Of a DNA stretch of 64,000 nt, positions 41,738 to 52,614 are shown in pieces. The position numbers and the translations under genes are program-made. Each line of letters opens with the position of its first letter. The stretch's first letter is position 1. A model generated the notes under the pieces. That model was not told the origin of the DNA. It ran no database searches and saw only the letters and a list, made by a program, of their open reading frames with translations. The DNA lies in contig NZ_WJIE01000001.1 in NCBI RefSeq assembly GCF_009649845.1, forward strand, positions 186,001 to 250,000, written 5' to 3'. Origin of the DNA: Polyangium spumosum. Lineage in GTDB: Bacteria; Myxococcota_A; Polyangia; Polyangiales; Polyangiaceae.

Positions 41738-42397
41738 TCAATCGGACATCGACACCCGGAGCCCCCAAACCTCCGCGACGACCGTTCCCTTTCCGCGCCG
41801 GGCGGCAAGCTCCACCGTCAGGGTATCGTCCTCCAGCGGACAGAACGGCCGATCAGGCTGGACGATGGGCCACCGATCCTCGCCATGATCCTTGGCGATC
41901 GACGTGCCCCGGCTCGATCGGACCACGACGTCGAGGTCGGTCACCGTCGGGTCGGCCACGGCAAAAACCCGATAACATTCGCCTTTTTTGGCCTTCAGCG
42001 GGAACGAAACCGGCGCGCCCCCCTCGGCGACCTCCCCCTCGAACGCCTCCTTCGTGACCCGCCGCATTCCGTTTGCAGGCCCACAGAGCATGGTCAGCCG
42101 GGTGAGGTCCTTCCGTGGATCCCCTTCGAGGCGAAAGTTGCCGTAACAACGAACCCAGGGACCACCCACACGAACGGGCGAGGCGACGGGATCTTCTTCG
42201 CGGGCGAGGGGACGCCCCGCTTCGGCGACGCCGCCGTCGGCGTCGGTCGGGGCCTCGCCGAGCATCGAGGGCGGGAGCTTGGGCAGGGGCGGGGTGGGCG
42301 GCGGGGACGAGGCGTCGACGGCGCCGCCGGCCTGCTCCCAGGGGCGCGGGCGGTCGCGGCAGGCGGCGAGGGAGAGGCACGCGAGCGCGACGAGCAG
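41738..42397 (-). CDS. lipoprotein of unknown function
   Basis: This protein of about 220 residues has a hydrophobic leader ending LSLAAC (lipobox). An Asp/Pro-rich segment precedes a C-terminal domain with two Cys pairs (CYGNFRLEGD, LCGPANGM, CYRVFAVADP, FCPLEDD). No ATG, GTG or TTG lies near the expected start. The boundary given is a CTG codon. The next candidate is TTG 42484, which would overlap the divergent pepP start. The coding frame is supported by the lipobox; the true start is unknown. Confidence 0.6.
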   Translation of the reverse strand: MLVALACLSLAACRDRPRPWEQAGGAVDASSPPPTPPLPKLPPSMLGEAPTDADGGVAEAGRPLAREEDPVASPVRVGGPWVRCYGNFRLEGDPRKDLTRLTMLCGPANGMRRVTKEAFEGEVAEGGAPVSFPLKAKKGECYRVFAVADPTVTDLDVVVRSSRGTSIAKDHGEDRWPIVQPDRPFCPLEDDTLTVELAARRGKGTVVAEVWGLRVSMSD

Positions 42398-42454
42398 CGA
42401 CGCGCGGCGCGGCGGGTTTGGCCGGGGAGGGTTCTGCGCTAGAGTCCGCGTCCC

Positions 42455-43752
<1,298 letters not shown>

Positions 43753-43756
<4 letters not shown>

Positions 43757-44889
43757 AGCAAAAAACGAAGGGCCACGCAGGGGAAGCGGCGTCGCGAGCC
43801 GTGACGCTCGTCGCGGAGCTCGCGGGCTGGTTCCGGAAGAGCGCGCGGGATCTGCCGTGGCGCAGGACGCGGGATCCCTACGCGATCTGGTTGTCCGAGG
43901 TGATGCTGCAGCAGACACGCGTGGAGACGGTGATCCCGTACTACGAGCGGTTCTTGCGGCGGTTTCCGGACGTGCGCGCGCTCGCGTCCGCCGAGCTCGA
44001 CGAGGTGCTCTCGCTCTGGAGCGGGCTCGGCTACTACCGCCGCGCGCGGGAGCTGCATCGTTGCGCGCAGGAGGTCGCGGACAAACACGGAGGCGTCTTC
44101 CCCGCGGAGGCCGCGGAGCTGCGTAAGCTGCGCGGGATCGGCCCGTACACCGCGGGGGCCGTGTCGAGCATCGCGTATGGCAGGCCCGCGGCGCTCGTGG
44201 ACGGCAACGTCGCGCGGGTGCTCGCGCGCCTCGAGGCGATCGAGGACGACGTGAAGAGCACTGCGGGCATGAAGCGAATCTGGAGCGTGGCGGAGGAGCT
44301 CGTGCCGCGGGAAGAGCCCGGCGCGTGGAACCAGGCGCTCATGGAGCTCGGCGCGACGATCTGCACGCCGCAGAGCCCCGCCTGCTTGATCTGCCCGGTG
44401 CGTGACGCGTGTTCGGCGCGGGCGCAGGGCAGGGAGCGCGAGCTGCCGGTCGTGGGCGAGAAACGAGCGTCGCCACGCGTGACGATGGTGGCGGCGGTGG
44501 TGGAGCACGAGGGGCGCTTCCTGTTCGCGCGGCGCAAGGAAGGTGGGCTCTTCGGCGGGTTGTGGGAGCCGCCGATGGTCGAGGCGAAGACGGCCGAAGA
44601 CGCGAAGGCCTCGCTCTGCGGCGCGGGCGTCGCGATCGAGGCGAAGCTCGTGGAGGCGGGGCGCGTCGAGCACGTGCTCACGCACCGCGAGCTCGACGTG
44701 CTCGTCCTGCGCGCGCGCGTGGATCGGCCATGGCCCCTCGAGGCGCCGACGACGGCGCCTTACGAGAGGCTCGCGTGGATGGAGCGAGGCGCCGAGGGCG
44801 TCGGCGTCTCCACGCTGGCGCGCAAGATCCTGGCCGCGGCGAAGCCGGAGAAGAAGGGCGCTCCGCGGAGCAAGAAGGCTCGCGCGTAG
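43753..44889 (+). CDS. mutY: A/G-specific adenine glycosylase MutY
   Basis: This enzyme removes adenine mispaired with 8-oxoguanine. It has the catalytic Glu in LQQTRVETV, the HhH Lys-free loop LRGIGPYTAGAV, and the Asp in VDGNVARVLARL. The iron-sulfur cluster cysteines are in CTPQSPACLICPVRDAC. A C-terminal NUDIX-like domain (about 240-360; FLFARRKEGGLFGGLWEPPM) recognises 8-oxoG. The start is either TTG 43753, overlapping the pepP stop, or GTG 43801, closer to the usual N-terminus. It ends in a Lys/Arg-rich tail. Confidence 0.93.
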
Positions 44890-44905
44890 CGCCCCGCCCG
44901 CTCCC

Positions 44906-45499
44906 TCACTCCGTCGGCCCTGCGCGCTTGCGCGAGGCTGGCTTGTGTTGCTCGCGCGCCGCGTCTTCCAGGCCGGCGCGCTCGTCCTCCGAGAAGTACA
45001 CGTCCTCGGCCTCGGCGCCGATCTCCTCGACGAGGAAGGGCGTGTCGAGGTCCTGGCCCTCGTCCGACATGATCATGTCGCTCATGTCGCGGCCACGCGT
45101 CGCGCCCTCGAGGAACTCGGCCCCGAGGTCACCGGCGAGATCCGCGGCCGCGTCGGCATTGTCGGGATCGAAGGAAAAACCCTCGCTGACCTGATCGTTC
45201 GGGTGATGCCGGAAGACCCGGTCGCTGTCGTCGAGCGTGTGCACGGGCTCGTCCATGGCGTCGGCCGGATGCACCTTGCCCGGCAGAGGCGGCGCGGCGA
45301 ACTCGTCGAGGTCTTCGAGCACGGGCCGCGGGGCCCGCTCCTCGAACGACATCCCGGCGCGCAGCGAGGGGACGTCGCTGTGACGGCTCTGGCTGCTGCG
45401 TACGCTCGATGCGGGGGGCTGTGCCTCGGTAGACGAGGCGGACGCCCGCGCGTGTTTCGCCCCGGATCGGGCCGGCTTGAGGGGTTTGTTGCTGTTCAC
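44906..45499 (-). CDS. acidic, mostly disordered protein
   Basis: This 197-residue protein is rich in Asp, Glu, Ala and Ser. A basic N-terminus gives way to acidic stretches (DLAGDLGAEFLEGA and DEGQDLDTPFLVEE). No domain is recognised. The codon use is like that of its neighbours and the frame is long, so it is probably real. It converges with mutY, 16 bp apart. Confidence 0.5.
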   Translation of the reverse strand: MNSNKPLKPARSGAKHARASASSTEAQPPASSVRSSQSRHSDVPSLRAGMSFEERAPRPVLEDLDEFAAPPLPGKVHPADAMDEPVHTLDDSDRVFRHHPNDQVSEGFSFDPDNADAAADLAGDLGAEFLEGATRGRDMSDMIMSDEGQDLDTPFLVEEIGAEAEDVYFSEDERAGLEDAAREQHKPASRKRAGPTE

Positions 45500-45581
45500 G
45501 TCGGGCCCGAATGCAAGAGTCGCGCGCGTGATTTGACGTGCGAAGAACGCACGTTACGCGGTAAGACCCGAGGGCCCCAGC

Positions 45582-46259
45582 ATGCGCGAAAAACGCCCGC
45601 GGCCCCGCCGTTCGACGGCCCTCGTGACGACGGTCATGACAGGGTGCATCCTCGCCTGGGCGAAGGTCGCGTCCGCGGGTGAGGCCGCGCCGGCCTCGGG
45701 GGAAGAGGACGAGGCAGCGGCGAGGCGAGCGCTCCTCTACGAAACGCTCTCGGCGAAGCCCAAGGGGTACGTGCGCACGCTCGCTGGCCTCTCGTTTGGC
45801 TCCGGGCTGCGCTTCAACAACCCGTATCGTCTCGCCACGCAGCTCGGCGCGTCGGCCGAGTCGCCGAGCGCGACCGCTCCGTACCTGATGCTCACGGGCG
45901 CGCTCGCGTTCGGGCCGCCCGATGGCTTGCAGCATGGAGGGACGCTCGGGCTCTCCATCGCGCTCTCGGGCGTCGGGCAAACCGTGCTCACCCCCGGGTA
46001 CACCCTGATGTACCGCGGCCCGGGTCGACTGCTCGTGTACGGGCGAGCCGGCCCTTCGATCGTGCTCTCGCCCGACCTCAACGTGGGCCTCGAGGTCGCC
46101 GGCGGCACCGCGTTTTTCGTGACGGGCGGGCTCGGGCTCGTGCTCGACGTGGCGGGCAACCTGTTTTACGGCGCGAGCACGTGGGAGAAAAAATACCCGA
46201 CGTATCCCGTGCTCTCGGCGTCGCTCGGCGTGATCGTCGACGTGGAGTTCTTGCCATGA
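45582..46259 (+). CDS. probable outer-membrane beta-barrel protein
   Basis: This 225-residue protein has a signal peptide (to about 33, ASAGE). Alternating hydrophobic beta strands follow (GYVRTLAGLSFGSGLRF, LLVYGRAGPSIVLSP, AFFVTGGLGLVLDVAG). It ends in a terminal Phe-Leu-Pro rather than the usual aromatic residue. It starts a three-gene operon with overlaps of four bases. It may form a small barrel. Function unknown. Confidence 0.6.
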   Translation: MREKRPRPRRSTALVTTVMTGCILAWAKVASAGEAAPASGEEDEAAARRALLYETLSAKPKGYVRTLAGLSFGSGLRFNNPYRLATQLGASAESPSATAPYLMLTGALAFGPPDGLQHGGTLGLSIALSGVGQTVLTPGYTLMYRGPGRLLVYGRAGPSIVLSPDLNVGLEVAGGTAFFVTGGLGLVLDVAGNLFYGASTWEKKYPTYPVLSASLGVIVDVEFLP

Positions 46260-46666
46260 CGCGTGACCGGACACGGCCGCGCCGCGTGATCGGTCGCGCC
46301 GAGATCCTTCGCCTCGCCGCGACGCTCGTCCTCGTCGTCGCCGCGCCGACCGTGGGCGACATCGGGAGCTGCGGCGAGCCGCCCGCGGATCTCGACGCGG
46401 CCGCGTTCTTCCGCGAGAAGGCCGCCGTCGACTGCGCGCGTTGCCAGGCGTGTGACCTCAGCACCGCCGCGTGCACGCGCGCCTGTGATCCGGCGCAGCC
46501 GCTTCCGACCTTCCCCGAGGGCTGTTTCCCCATCGTGCACGACGGCGAGGTTTGTCTACGCGCGCTCGAAGCGGCCTCGTGCGACACGTACGCGAGCTTC
46601 GTCGCCGACGAGGGATCGACGATCTCGACCGAGTGCAACTTCTGTCCCCCGGAGGCGAAGCCGTGA
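46256..46666 (+). CDS. Cys-rich exported protein
   Basis: This 136-residue protein has a basic N-terminus and hydrophobic segment (about 18-36). Then come about ten cysteines in pairs (CARCQACDLSTAACTRAC, CFP, CLRALE, CNFC). It is probably periplasmic and disulfide-bonded. Its ATG overlaps the previous stop and its stop overlaps the next GTG, so the three genes are coupled. No family is recognised. Confidence 0.6.
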   Translation: MTRDRTRPRRVIGRAEILRLAATLVLVVAAPTVGDIGSCGEPPADLDAAAFFREKAAVDCARCQACDLSTAACTRACDPAQPLPTFPEGCFPIVHDGEVCLRALEAASCDTYASFVADEGSTISTECNFCPPEAKP

Positions 46667-47673
46667 GGCTCGCGCGGCGCCTCGACGCACGAGGGCTCGT
46701 CCTCGCGGCGCTCCTCGCCGGCCTCGCCTCGGGCTGCGCCGCGTTGCGCCCCGTGACGACGTCCGCGGCCGAGTACAGCGCGTACCGCACGACGCGCGTC
46801 TCGCCCACGCTCGAAGGCCGCATCGTCGCGGCGGCGCGTTACCTCGCGCGTTACCCCGACGGCGCGTTCGTGACGGAGGTCCGCGGCTTCTACACGATGG
46901 CCGAGCCGCTCTACTTCGAGGAGCACCGCGCGACGGCCGAGGGCCTACACGTCTACCTCGCTGCGCTCCCGCGTGGCCCCCACGCCGCGGAGGCGCGTCA
47001 AAGGCTCGAGCGCCTCGCCGAGAAGGGACCCCGCGCGGAGGGTGGCTTCGATCGAGCCGTCATGGACACGAACGCGAGGCTCGCGAGGCTCGCCGGCGAG
47101 CGCGGCGCCGCGCGCGAGCAGATCACGACGTCGCTCCGCATGTGGCTCGATCCGGACGCGTTCGCGCGCCCTCTCTCGGAGGCCAAGGCGGAGCTCGTCG
47201 TCCCGTGGAGCCTCTCGCTCCCGAGGCCGCGGTGCACGTGGAACGACGAGGCCCCCGGCGGAGAGATGCGCTGCGAGAAGCTCTTCGAGTTGCCTTACGA
47301 GGTCAGGAGAGGCGAAGGCACGGAGGAGCGTCAAGCGACCGTCGAGGTCGTGGTCGTCGAGGACGCGCGTGGCAGGCCGCGACGCGTCACGATCGGCGGA
47401 CCGGATCTCTTCGTGCGCCTCGAGGAGACGTTCAGCGGACGCGCGATCGAACCCGGGGATCCGAGCGGCCGCGCGGCGGGCGTCTCCCGCGCGACGGCGC
47501 TCGTGCGGCGGGAGTTTTTCGCGCGGATCTCGGACGATCCGTCGTGTCGCAAGCGCTCCCGCGCGCCGAAGATCCTCGAGCTCGCCTGCGGCGGCGTACG
47601 TGCCACCGTGGAGGCCGCCCTCGACAGCACCGACGACGACCACATCGTGATCACCCCGATGTCCTCCGACTGA
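46663..47673 (+). CDS. lipoprotein of unknown function, operon partner of the barrel
   Basis: This 336-residue lipoprotein starts with GTG after GGAGG. It has a lipobox (LASGCAAL), a helical region with TPR-like spacing (about 40-110), and a beta-rich C-terminal domain. Being third in the coupled operon, it probably works with the barrel and the Cys-rich protein at the outer membrane. No homology is evident. Confidence 0.6.
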   Translation: MRLARRLDARGLVLAALLAGLASGCAALRPVTTSAAEYSAYRTTRVSPTLEGRIVAAARYLARYPDGAFVTEVRGFYTMAEPLYFEEHRATAEGLHVYLAALPRGPHAAEARQRLERLAEKGPRAEGGFDRAVMDTNARLARLAGERGAAREQITTSLRMWLDPDAFARPLSEAKAELVVPWSLSLPRPRCTWNDEAPGGEMRCEKLFELPYEVRRGEGTEERQATVEVVVVEDARGRPRRVTIGGPDLFVRLEETFSGRAIEPGDPSGRAAGVSRATALVRREFFARISDDPSCRKRSRAPKILELACGGVRATVEAALDSTDDDHIVITPMSSD

Positions 47674-47723
47674 GCCCGAGGCGCGCATCGGGGACCCCGC
47701 GGCTCCCCGGATACGAGCCTCGT

Positions 47724-49055
47724 GTGATACACCTTCGTGCAGTGGAGATCGGCCGCGTCCTCGCCGAGCGTTACGCGCTGGTCCGCCCCCTCGCGGAGGG
47801 AGCGATGGCGACCGTTTGGGTCGCAGAGGATCGCGACACCGGCGGCGAGGTCGCGATCAAGTCGATCTCGCTCGACGCAGCCGGATGGCGCGCCGAGGTG
47901 CGTGACCGCTTCATGAAGGAGGCGCGCCTGCTCGCGCTCGCCCGGCACGAGCACCTCGTCGGCGTGCGCGACGTGGGCGAGACCGAGGACGGCTTCCTCT
48001 ACCTCGTCCTCGACCTGCTCGACGGCGAGACGCTCGCCGATCGCATCACCCGCGATCCGCCCCTCGACTGGAAGGAAGCCGGCGCGATCTCGCTGGCGAT
48101 CACGCGAGGCGTCGCCGCCCTGCACCACGCTGGGATCGTCCATCGCGACCTCAAGCCCGCAAACATCGTCCTGCATCAAACGAAGGAAGGGACGGTGCCG
48201 AAGATCATCGATCTCGGCATCAGCAAGGTGCGCGCAGCGGCGGCGGATCCCGAGCTCTGCGCGACCCTCACGGCGACGGGGCAGGTGCTCGGCACGCCGC
48301 AGTACATGAGCTACGAGCAGGCCCTCGGAGATCCAGACGTCGACGCGCGCAGCGACGTCTGGGCGCTCGGCGTGATCCTCTACGAGATGCTCGCGCGCAG
48401 GCGCCCGTTCGAAGCGCCCAACGCGAACGCGGTGCTCGCCGCGATCCGCCGCAAGGACGCGCCCGCGCTCGCCGAGGTCGCGAGCGACGTGCCCGCCGCG
48501 CTCGCGAAGCTCGTCGATCGATGCCTGCTCACCGAGCGCGAAGGGCGCTTCAAGGACGCCGCCGAGATGGCCGAAGCCCTGGAGATCGCGCTCTGCTCGG
48601 CCGCCGCGGACCCGACGCCCGCAGAGCCGCCGCCCGAGGCGAAGAAACCCGCGAGCACATCCTCCCCGAGGCTCTCGCCACCGCCCATCACGACGCCGAA
48701 GCCACGCCGCTCCCGCGCCGTCGCCGCCCTCTTCCTCGCCGCCGGCGCGGCCGTCCTGGGCGCGACGATCGCCGTCGTCGTCACGAAGGATCGAGCCCCG
48801 ACGCCGCTCGCCCCCACGAAGCCAACGAGCAGCGCCGCCGCGGCGACCACGCAGCCCGAAGCCCCTCGAGCGAAGCCCACGCCGATCCCGACACAAGCGG
48901 GAGCGACCCCGACGTCCGCGCCCGCAATACGCCCCGTGGTGCAAGCAACCAGCACGACCGCCACTTCAGCCTCGCCCCCGGCCACGCGCCCCGCGCTCAC
49001 CACGACGCGAGGCGGCACGAAACCCCTCACGCAGGTGAACGAGGCGGGTTTCTAG
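47724..49055 (+). CDS. Ser/Thr kinase with DLG variant and single membrane helix
   Basis: This 443-residue kinase has VAIKSI, HRDLKPANIV and GTPQYMSYEQALG. It departs from the norm in the Gly-rich loop (LAEGAMATVW lacks two glycines) and in DLG in place of DFG (IIDLGISK). Both are tolerated in some kinases, so activity is possible. A linker, one membrane helix near 345-365 (AVAALFLAAGAAVLGATIAV), and a Pro/Thr-rich external tail follow. It sits 38 bp ahead of an FHA/sigma-54 activator, which could read its phosphorylation. GTG 47724 or 47742 may start it. Confidence 0.82.
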   Translation: MIHLRAVEIGRVLAERYALVRPLAEGAMATVWVAEDRDTGGEVAIKSISLDAAGWRAEVRDRFMKEARLLALARHEHLVGVRDVGETEDGFLYLVLDLLDGETLADRITRDPPLDWKEAGAISLAITRGVAALHHAGIVHRDLKPANIVLHQTKEGTVPKIIDLGISKVRAAAADPELCATLTATGQVLGTPQYMSYEQALGDPDVDARSDVWALGVILYEMLARRRPFEAPNANAVLAAIRRKDAPALAEVASDVPAALAKLVDRCLLTEREGRFKDAAEMAEALEIALCSAAADPTPAEPPPEAKKPASTSSPRLSPPPITTPKPRRSRAVAALFLAAGAAVLGATIAVVVTKDRAPTPLAPTKPTSSAAAATTQPEAPRAKPTPIPTQAGATPTSAPAIRPVVQATSTTATSASPPATRPALTTTRGGTKPLTQVNEAGF

Positions 49056-49093
49056 AGTACACGGCGCCCGTTCATGATACCCACGGGTGGACC

Positions 49094-50461
49094 GTGAGCG
49101 ACACCGCTTCCCCCAAGCTGCCCGCGACCGAAATCGCGCCCCGCCAAGCAAAACAAGGCGGCGGCGTTGCGCGCCTCGTCGTCACCCAGGGACCGGGTGC
49201 CGGCAAGACGCTGCTCGTCACGCGCGCCCGCGCCACCGTGGGCCGACACCAGACCAACGACCTCGTCCTACCCGACCCACGCGTCTCCGCGACGCACCTC
49301 GAGCTCGAGCGCAGGCCCGAGGGCCGCGTGCTCGTGCGAGACCTCGGCACGACGAACGGCACGTGGCTCGGACCGCACCGCCTCAGCGAAGCCGAGCTCG
49401 GCCCGGGCGCGCTGCTCAAGCTCGGCGACTCGCTCGTCCGCGTGGAGGTCGACGACCGCGCCGAGCCCGAGCGCGGCAGCGAAGGCGGCCGATTCGGCGG
49501 CCTCATCGGCATCTCCGCCGAGATGCGTGAGCTCTTCGCGACACTCGAGCGCGTCGCGCCGAGCCAGCTCACCGTGCTCGCGCAAGGCGAGACCGGCACG
49601 GGCAAGGAGGAGCTTGCCCGCGCGATCCACAAGCACTCGCCGCGACGCGAGGGCCCGTTCGTCGTGCTCGACGCAGCCACGATCCCGCCGACGCTCGCCG
49701 AGAGCGTACTCTTCGGCCACGAGCGCGGCGCATTCACCGGCGCCGACACACGCCACATCGGCACGTTCGAGCGCGCCCACGGCGGCACGTTGTTCATCGA
49801 CGAGATCGGCGAGCTGCCGATGGACCTGCAGCCAAAGCTCCTGCGTGTCCTCGAGAGCCGCTCATTCTCCCGCGTAGGCGGCCACGAGCTCATCCCGGTC
49901 GACTTCCGCCTGATCGCCGCGACCCACCGAGACCTCCGCGCCGAGATCGAGGCGCACCACTTCCGCGAAGACCTCTACTTCCGCCTCGCCGAAGCACGCG
50001 TCTTCCTGCCGCCGCTCCGCGGCCGCCCCGCCGACATCCCGCTGCTCGCGCGCCATTTCCTGGAGGAACTCTCCACCTCCGAGCGCCCACTCTCCATCAC
50101 GGAGGAGGCGCTGCGAAGCCTCACGCTGCGCAAGTGGCCAGGCAACGTGCGCGAGCTGCGCAACGTGATCGCGCGCGCGGCAGCACTCTGCCAGGACGGC
50201 ACCATCACGGAGAACGACCTCGCCGGCGAAGGTTTTGGTTTCCGCGGCAGCGAGGCCGAGCGCGAACCGTTGGACCTCCAAGGAACGTTCGCCGAAGCAA
50301 AGTCCCGCGCAATCGATCGTTTCGAGCGCGCCTACCTCGACGCCCTCGTCCGCCGCTGCGGCGGCAACCTCTCGAAGGCCTCACGCCAAGCCGACGTCGC
50401 CCGCAACCACCTGCGCGCCTTGCTCAAGAAGCGCGGCCTGTACGACCCCGGCGATACCTGA
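49094..50461 (+). CDS. FHA-domain sigma-54-dependent transcription activator
   Basis: This 455-residue activator has an N-terminal FHA domain (about 25-115; [20 protein letters not shown], then GTTNGTW). The AAA+ domain follows: Walker [16 protein letters not shown] for sigma-54 contact, Walker [11 protein letters not shown], and the arginine-finger region [10 protein letters not shown] Fis-type helix-turn-helix ends it (about 410-450, [20 protein letters not shown]). It opens sigma-54 promoters in response to Thr phosphorylation read by FHA. The adjacent kinase is the likely input. This is a well-known myxobacterial design. GTG start. Confidence 0.93.
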   Translation: MSDTASPKLPATEIAPRQAKQGGGVARLVVTQGPGAGKTLLVTRARATVGRHQTNDLVLPDPRVSATHLELERRPEGRVLVRDLGTTNGTWLGPHRLSEAELGPGALLKLGDSLVRVEVDDRAEPERGSEGGRFGGLIGISAEMRELFATLERVAPSQLTVLAQGETGTGKEELARAIHKHSPRREGPFVVLDAATIPPTLAESVLFGHERGAFTGADTRHIGTFERAHGGTLFIDEIGELPMDLQPKLLRVLESRSFSRVGGHELIPVDFRLIAATHRDLRAEIEAHHFREDLYFRLAEARVFLPPLRGRPADIPLLARHFLEELSTSERPLSITEEALRSLTLRKWPGNVRELRNVIARAAALCQDGTITENDLAGEGFGFRGSEAEREPLDLQGTFAEAKSRAIDRFERAYLDALVRRCGGNLSKASRQADVARNHLRALLKKRGLYDPGDT

Positions 50462-50915
50462 GCCTCCACGCGCGTTCGTCGACCCGCAAGGACACGATCC
50501 GAGGTCCAAACGTGACCTTGCGAGTCGTCAAGAGCGCACTCGCCGTCCCCACACGTTCCTGCCACCTCGCCAGGACGTGATCCGTGTGCCGTTTGTACTC
50601 CTGTCCACTCACCAGAGCGCAATCGGACCTCCCAGCGCGCACTCGTCAACTCGCCAGCGCAGGATCCCGACGCCCAGCGCGCACTCGTCAGTTGACGAGT
50701 TCACACTCCGACGCGGTTCGCGTGCCTGTCGACTCGCGAGGACACGCGGGCAGCTCGGATCGCGCCCTCGTCGACACGCAAACGAGTGAGTTAGGCCGGA
50801 GGAGAGGGAAGGGGCGCTGCCCCTTCGACCCCGGGAGGGGGCTGTCCGCCCCCTCCACCCCGGACCAGGCAGGGCCTGGACCCAGGGTGGATGGCCCGAT
50901 GGGCCATCCAAGGGA
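50462..50915. other. 454-bp non-coding region with degenerate repeats and palindromes
   Basis: No gene is convincing here. The first 300 bp repeat motifs such as CAGCGCGCACTCGTCA (about 50636 and 50675) and CTCGCSAGGAC-like blocks near 50485, 50568 and 50740. ACTCGTCA/TGACGAGT (50683-50700) is a perfect 8-bp palindrome with a 2-base centre. From 50807 on there are GC hairpins, including GGAGGGGGC/GCCCCCTCC and ATGGCCC/GGGCCAT (50891-50907). Part of the latter region recurs inverted near 60.2 kb. Confidence 0.6.
50859..50882 (+). repeat. dispersed GC palindrome, copy A
   Basis: This 24-bp imperfect palindrome centres on GGACCAGGCAGGGCCTGG. Its reverse complement recurs at 60173-60196 with one base changed. 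Both copies sit just after gene ends. Confidence 0.7.
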
Positions 50916-52595
50916 TCAGATCGTCAGGATTTCGGTGTGTTCGCCCCAGGCCGCGCGCAGCACGTCGCTGATCTCGCCAACCGTCGCGCCCACCTTCACC
51001 GCCGCAAGGATCGGCGGCAGTAGATTTTCCCGACCCCGCGCCGCGCGATCAATCACGCCGAGAGACTCCGCCTTCGCCGGCGTGTCGTGCTCGGCCCGCC
51101 ACGCGCGCGTCCGCTCGGACTGCTCACGCTCGATGCGTGGATCAATCTTCATCACCGGTACAGGCGGGCTCTCCGAGGCGAACTCGTTCAGCCCCACGAT
51201 GATCCGCTTCTTCTCCTCGATCTCGAGCTGATAACGATACGCCGCCGCCTGGATCTCGCGCTGCACGTAGCCCTGCTCGATCGCCGCGACCATCCCGCCA
51301 AGCTCGTCGATCCTGCGGATGTAGTCGCGCGCCGCCTCCTCGAGCCGCGTCGTCAGCGCCTCGACCACATAACTGCCGCCGAGCGGATCCACGAAGTCCG
51401 TCACACCCGACTCGTAGCCAATCACCTGCTGCGTCCGAAGCGCCAAGGTCGCCGCCTCCGCCGTCGGCAACCCGAGCGCCTCGTCGAAGCCGTTGGTGTG
51501 CAAACTCTGGCAACCCCCGAGCACCGCCGCGAGCGCCTGCATCGCCACCCGCACCACATTCACCATCGGCTGCTGCGCGAGCAGCGTCATGCCCGCCGTC
51601 TGGCAGTGGAACTTGAGCGCCCGCGCCCGATCCGTCTTCGCGCCGAAGCGCGTCTGCATGATCGAAGACCACAACCTGCGCGCCGCCCGAAACTTCGCGA
51701 TCTCCTCGAGCAAGTTGTTGTGCCCGTTGAAGAAAAACGAGAGCTGCCCGCCGAAGTCGTCCACGTCGAGCCCAGCCTCGACGGCAGCCTTCACGTAGGC
51801 AATCCCGTCAGCGAGCGTGAACGCGATCTCCTGCGCCGCGTCGCAGCCAGCCTCACGCATGTGGTAGCCGCTGATCGAGATCGTGTTCCAGTGCGGCACG
51901 TCCTTCGAACAAAACGCGAAGATGTCGCTGATGAGCCGGAGCGAAGGCCGCGGCGGATAGATGTACGTCCCGCGCGCCACGTACTCCTTGAGGATGTCGT
52001 TCTGGATCGTGCCACGCAGCTTGTCCCTCGGGACCCCAGCCTCGTCCGCGACGGCGACGTAAAGCGAGAGCAACGTCGCCGCCGTCGCGTTGATCGTCAT
52101 CGACGTCGAGATCGTGTCGAGCGGCAACCCCGCGAGCAGCCGCCGCATGTCACCGAGCGAGTCGATCGCCACACCCACGCGCCCCACCTCGCCAGCCGCG
52201 AGCGCATGATCCGAGTCGCGCCCCATCTGCGTCGGCAGATCAAACGCGACCGAGAGGCCCGTTTGTCCTTGCGAGAGCAGGTAGTGGTAACGCTTGTTCG
52301 ACTCCTCCGCGGTGCCGAACCCCGCGTACTGACGCATCGTCCAGAGGCGCCCGCGGTACATGTTCGGCTGCACGCCACGCGTGAACGGAGGCATCCCCGG
52401 GAAGCCGAGATCCCGCGCAGGATCGAAGCCCAGACGCTCGAGCGTCTCCTCGTCGTAGAGATCGTCCGCGTCGATCCCCACCGATCCCGGAGGCCCCGAG
52501 AGCAACGGAGCACGTGGCCTCGCCGCCTTGCGCGCCTTCGCGAGACGCTTTCCAAACTCGTCGCGCTTCGATCGATCGTCGTTGCTGCTGCTCAT
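50916..52595 (-). CDS. methylmalonyl-CoA mutase family, catalytic (large) subunit without B12 domain
   Basis: This 559-residue protein has the mutase TIM-barrel: [37 protein letters not shown], and [35 protein letters not shown] and [16 protein letters not shown] follow. The carboxylate-binding Arg ([10 protein letters not shown]) is kept, favouring a dicarboxyl-CoA substrate. The C-terminal cobalamin domain (DxHxxG) is missing, so a separate small subunit is needed. It would interconvert methylmalonyl-CoA and succinyl-CoA. The meaB chaperone gene lies 11 kb away. The substrate-pocket loop reads RGVQPNMY where many mutases have Tyr, worth checking. It is last in a three-gene minus-strand run. 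Confidence 0.9.
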   Translation of the reverse strand: MSSSNDDRSKRDEFGKRLAKARKAARPRAPLLSGPPGSVGIDADDLYDEETLERLGFDPARDLGFPGMPPFTRGVQPNMYRGRLWTMRQYAGFGTAEESNKRYHYLLSQGQTGLSVAFDLPTQMGRDSDHALAAGEVGRVGVAIDSLGDMRRLLAGLPLDTISTSMTINATAATLLSLYVAVADEAGVPRDKLRGTIQNDILKEYVARGTYIYPPRPSLRLISDIFAFCSKDVPHWNTISISGYHMREAGCDAAQEIAFTLADGIAYVKAAVEAGLDVDDFGGQLSFFFNGHNNLLEEIAKFRAARRLWSSIMQTRFGAKTDRARALKFHCQTAGMTLLAQQPMVNVVRVAMQALAAVLGGCQSLHTNGFDEALGLPTAEAATLALRTQQVIGYESGVTDFVDPLGGSYVVEALTTRLEEAARDYIRRIDELGGMVAAIEQGYVQREIQAAAYRYQLEIEEKKRIIVGLNEFASESPPVPVMKIDPRIEREQSERTRAWRAEHDTPAKAESLGVIDRAARGRENLLPPILAAVKVGATVGEISDVLRAAWGEHTEILTI

Positions 52596-52614
52596 CGTTC
52601 GTCGTCCTCGACGT

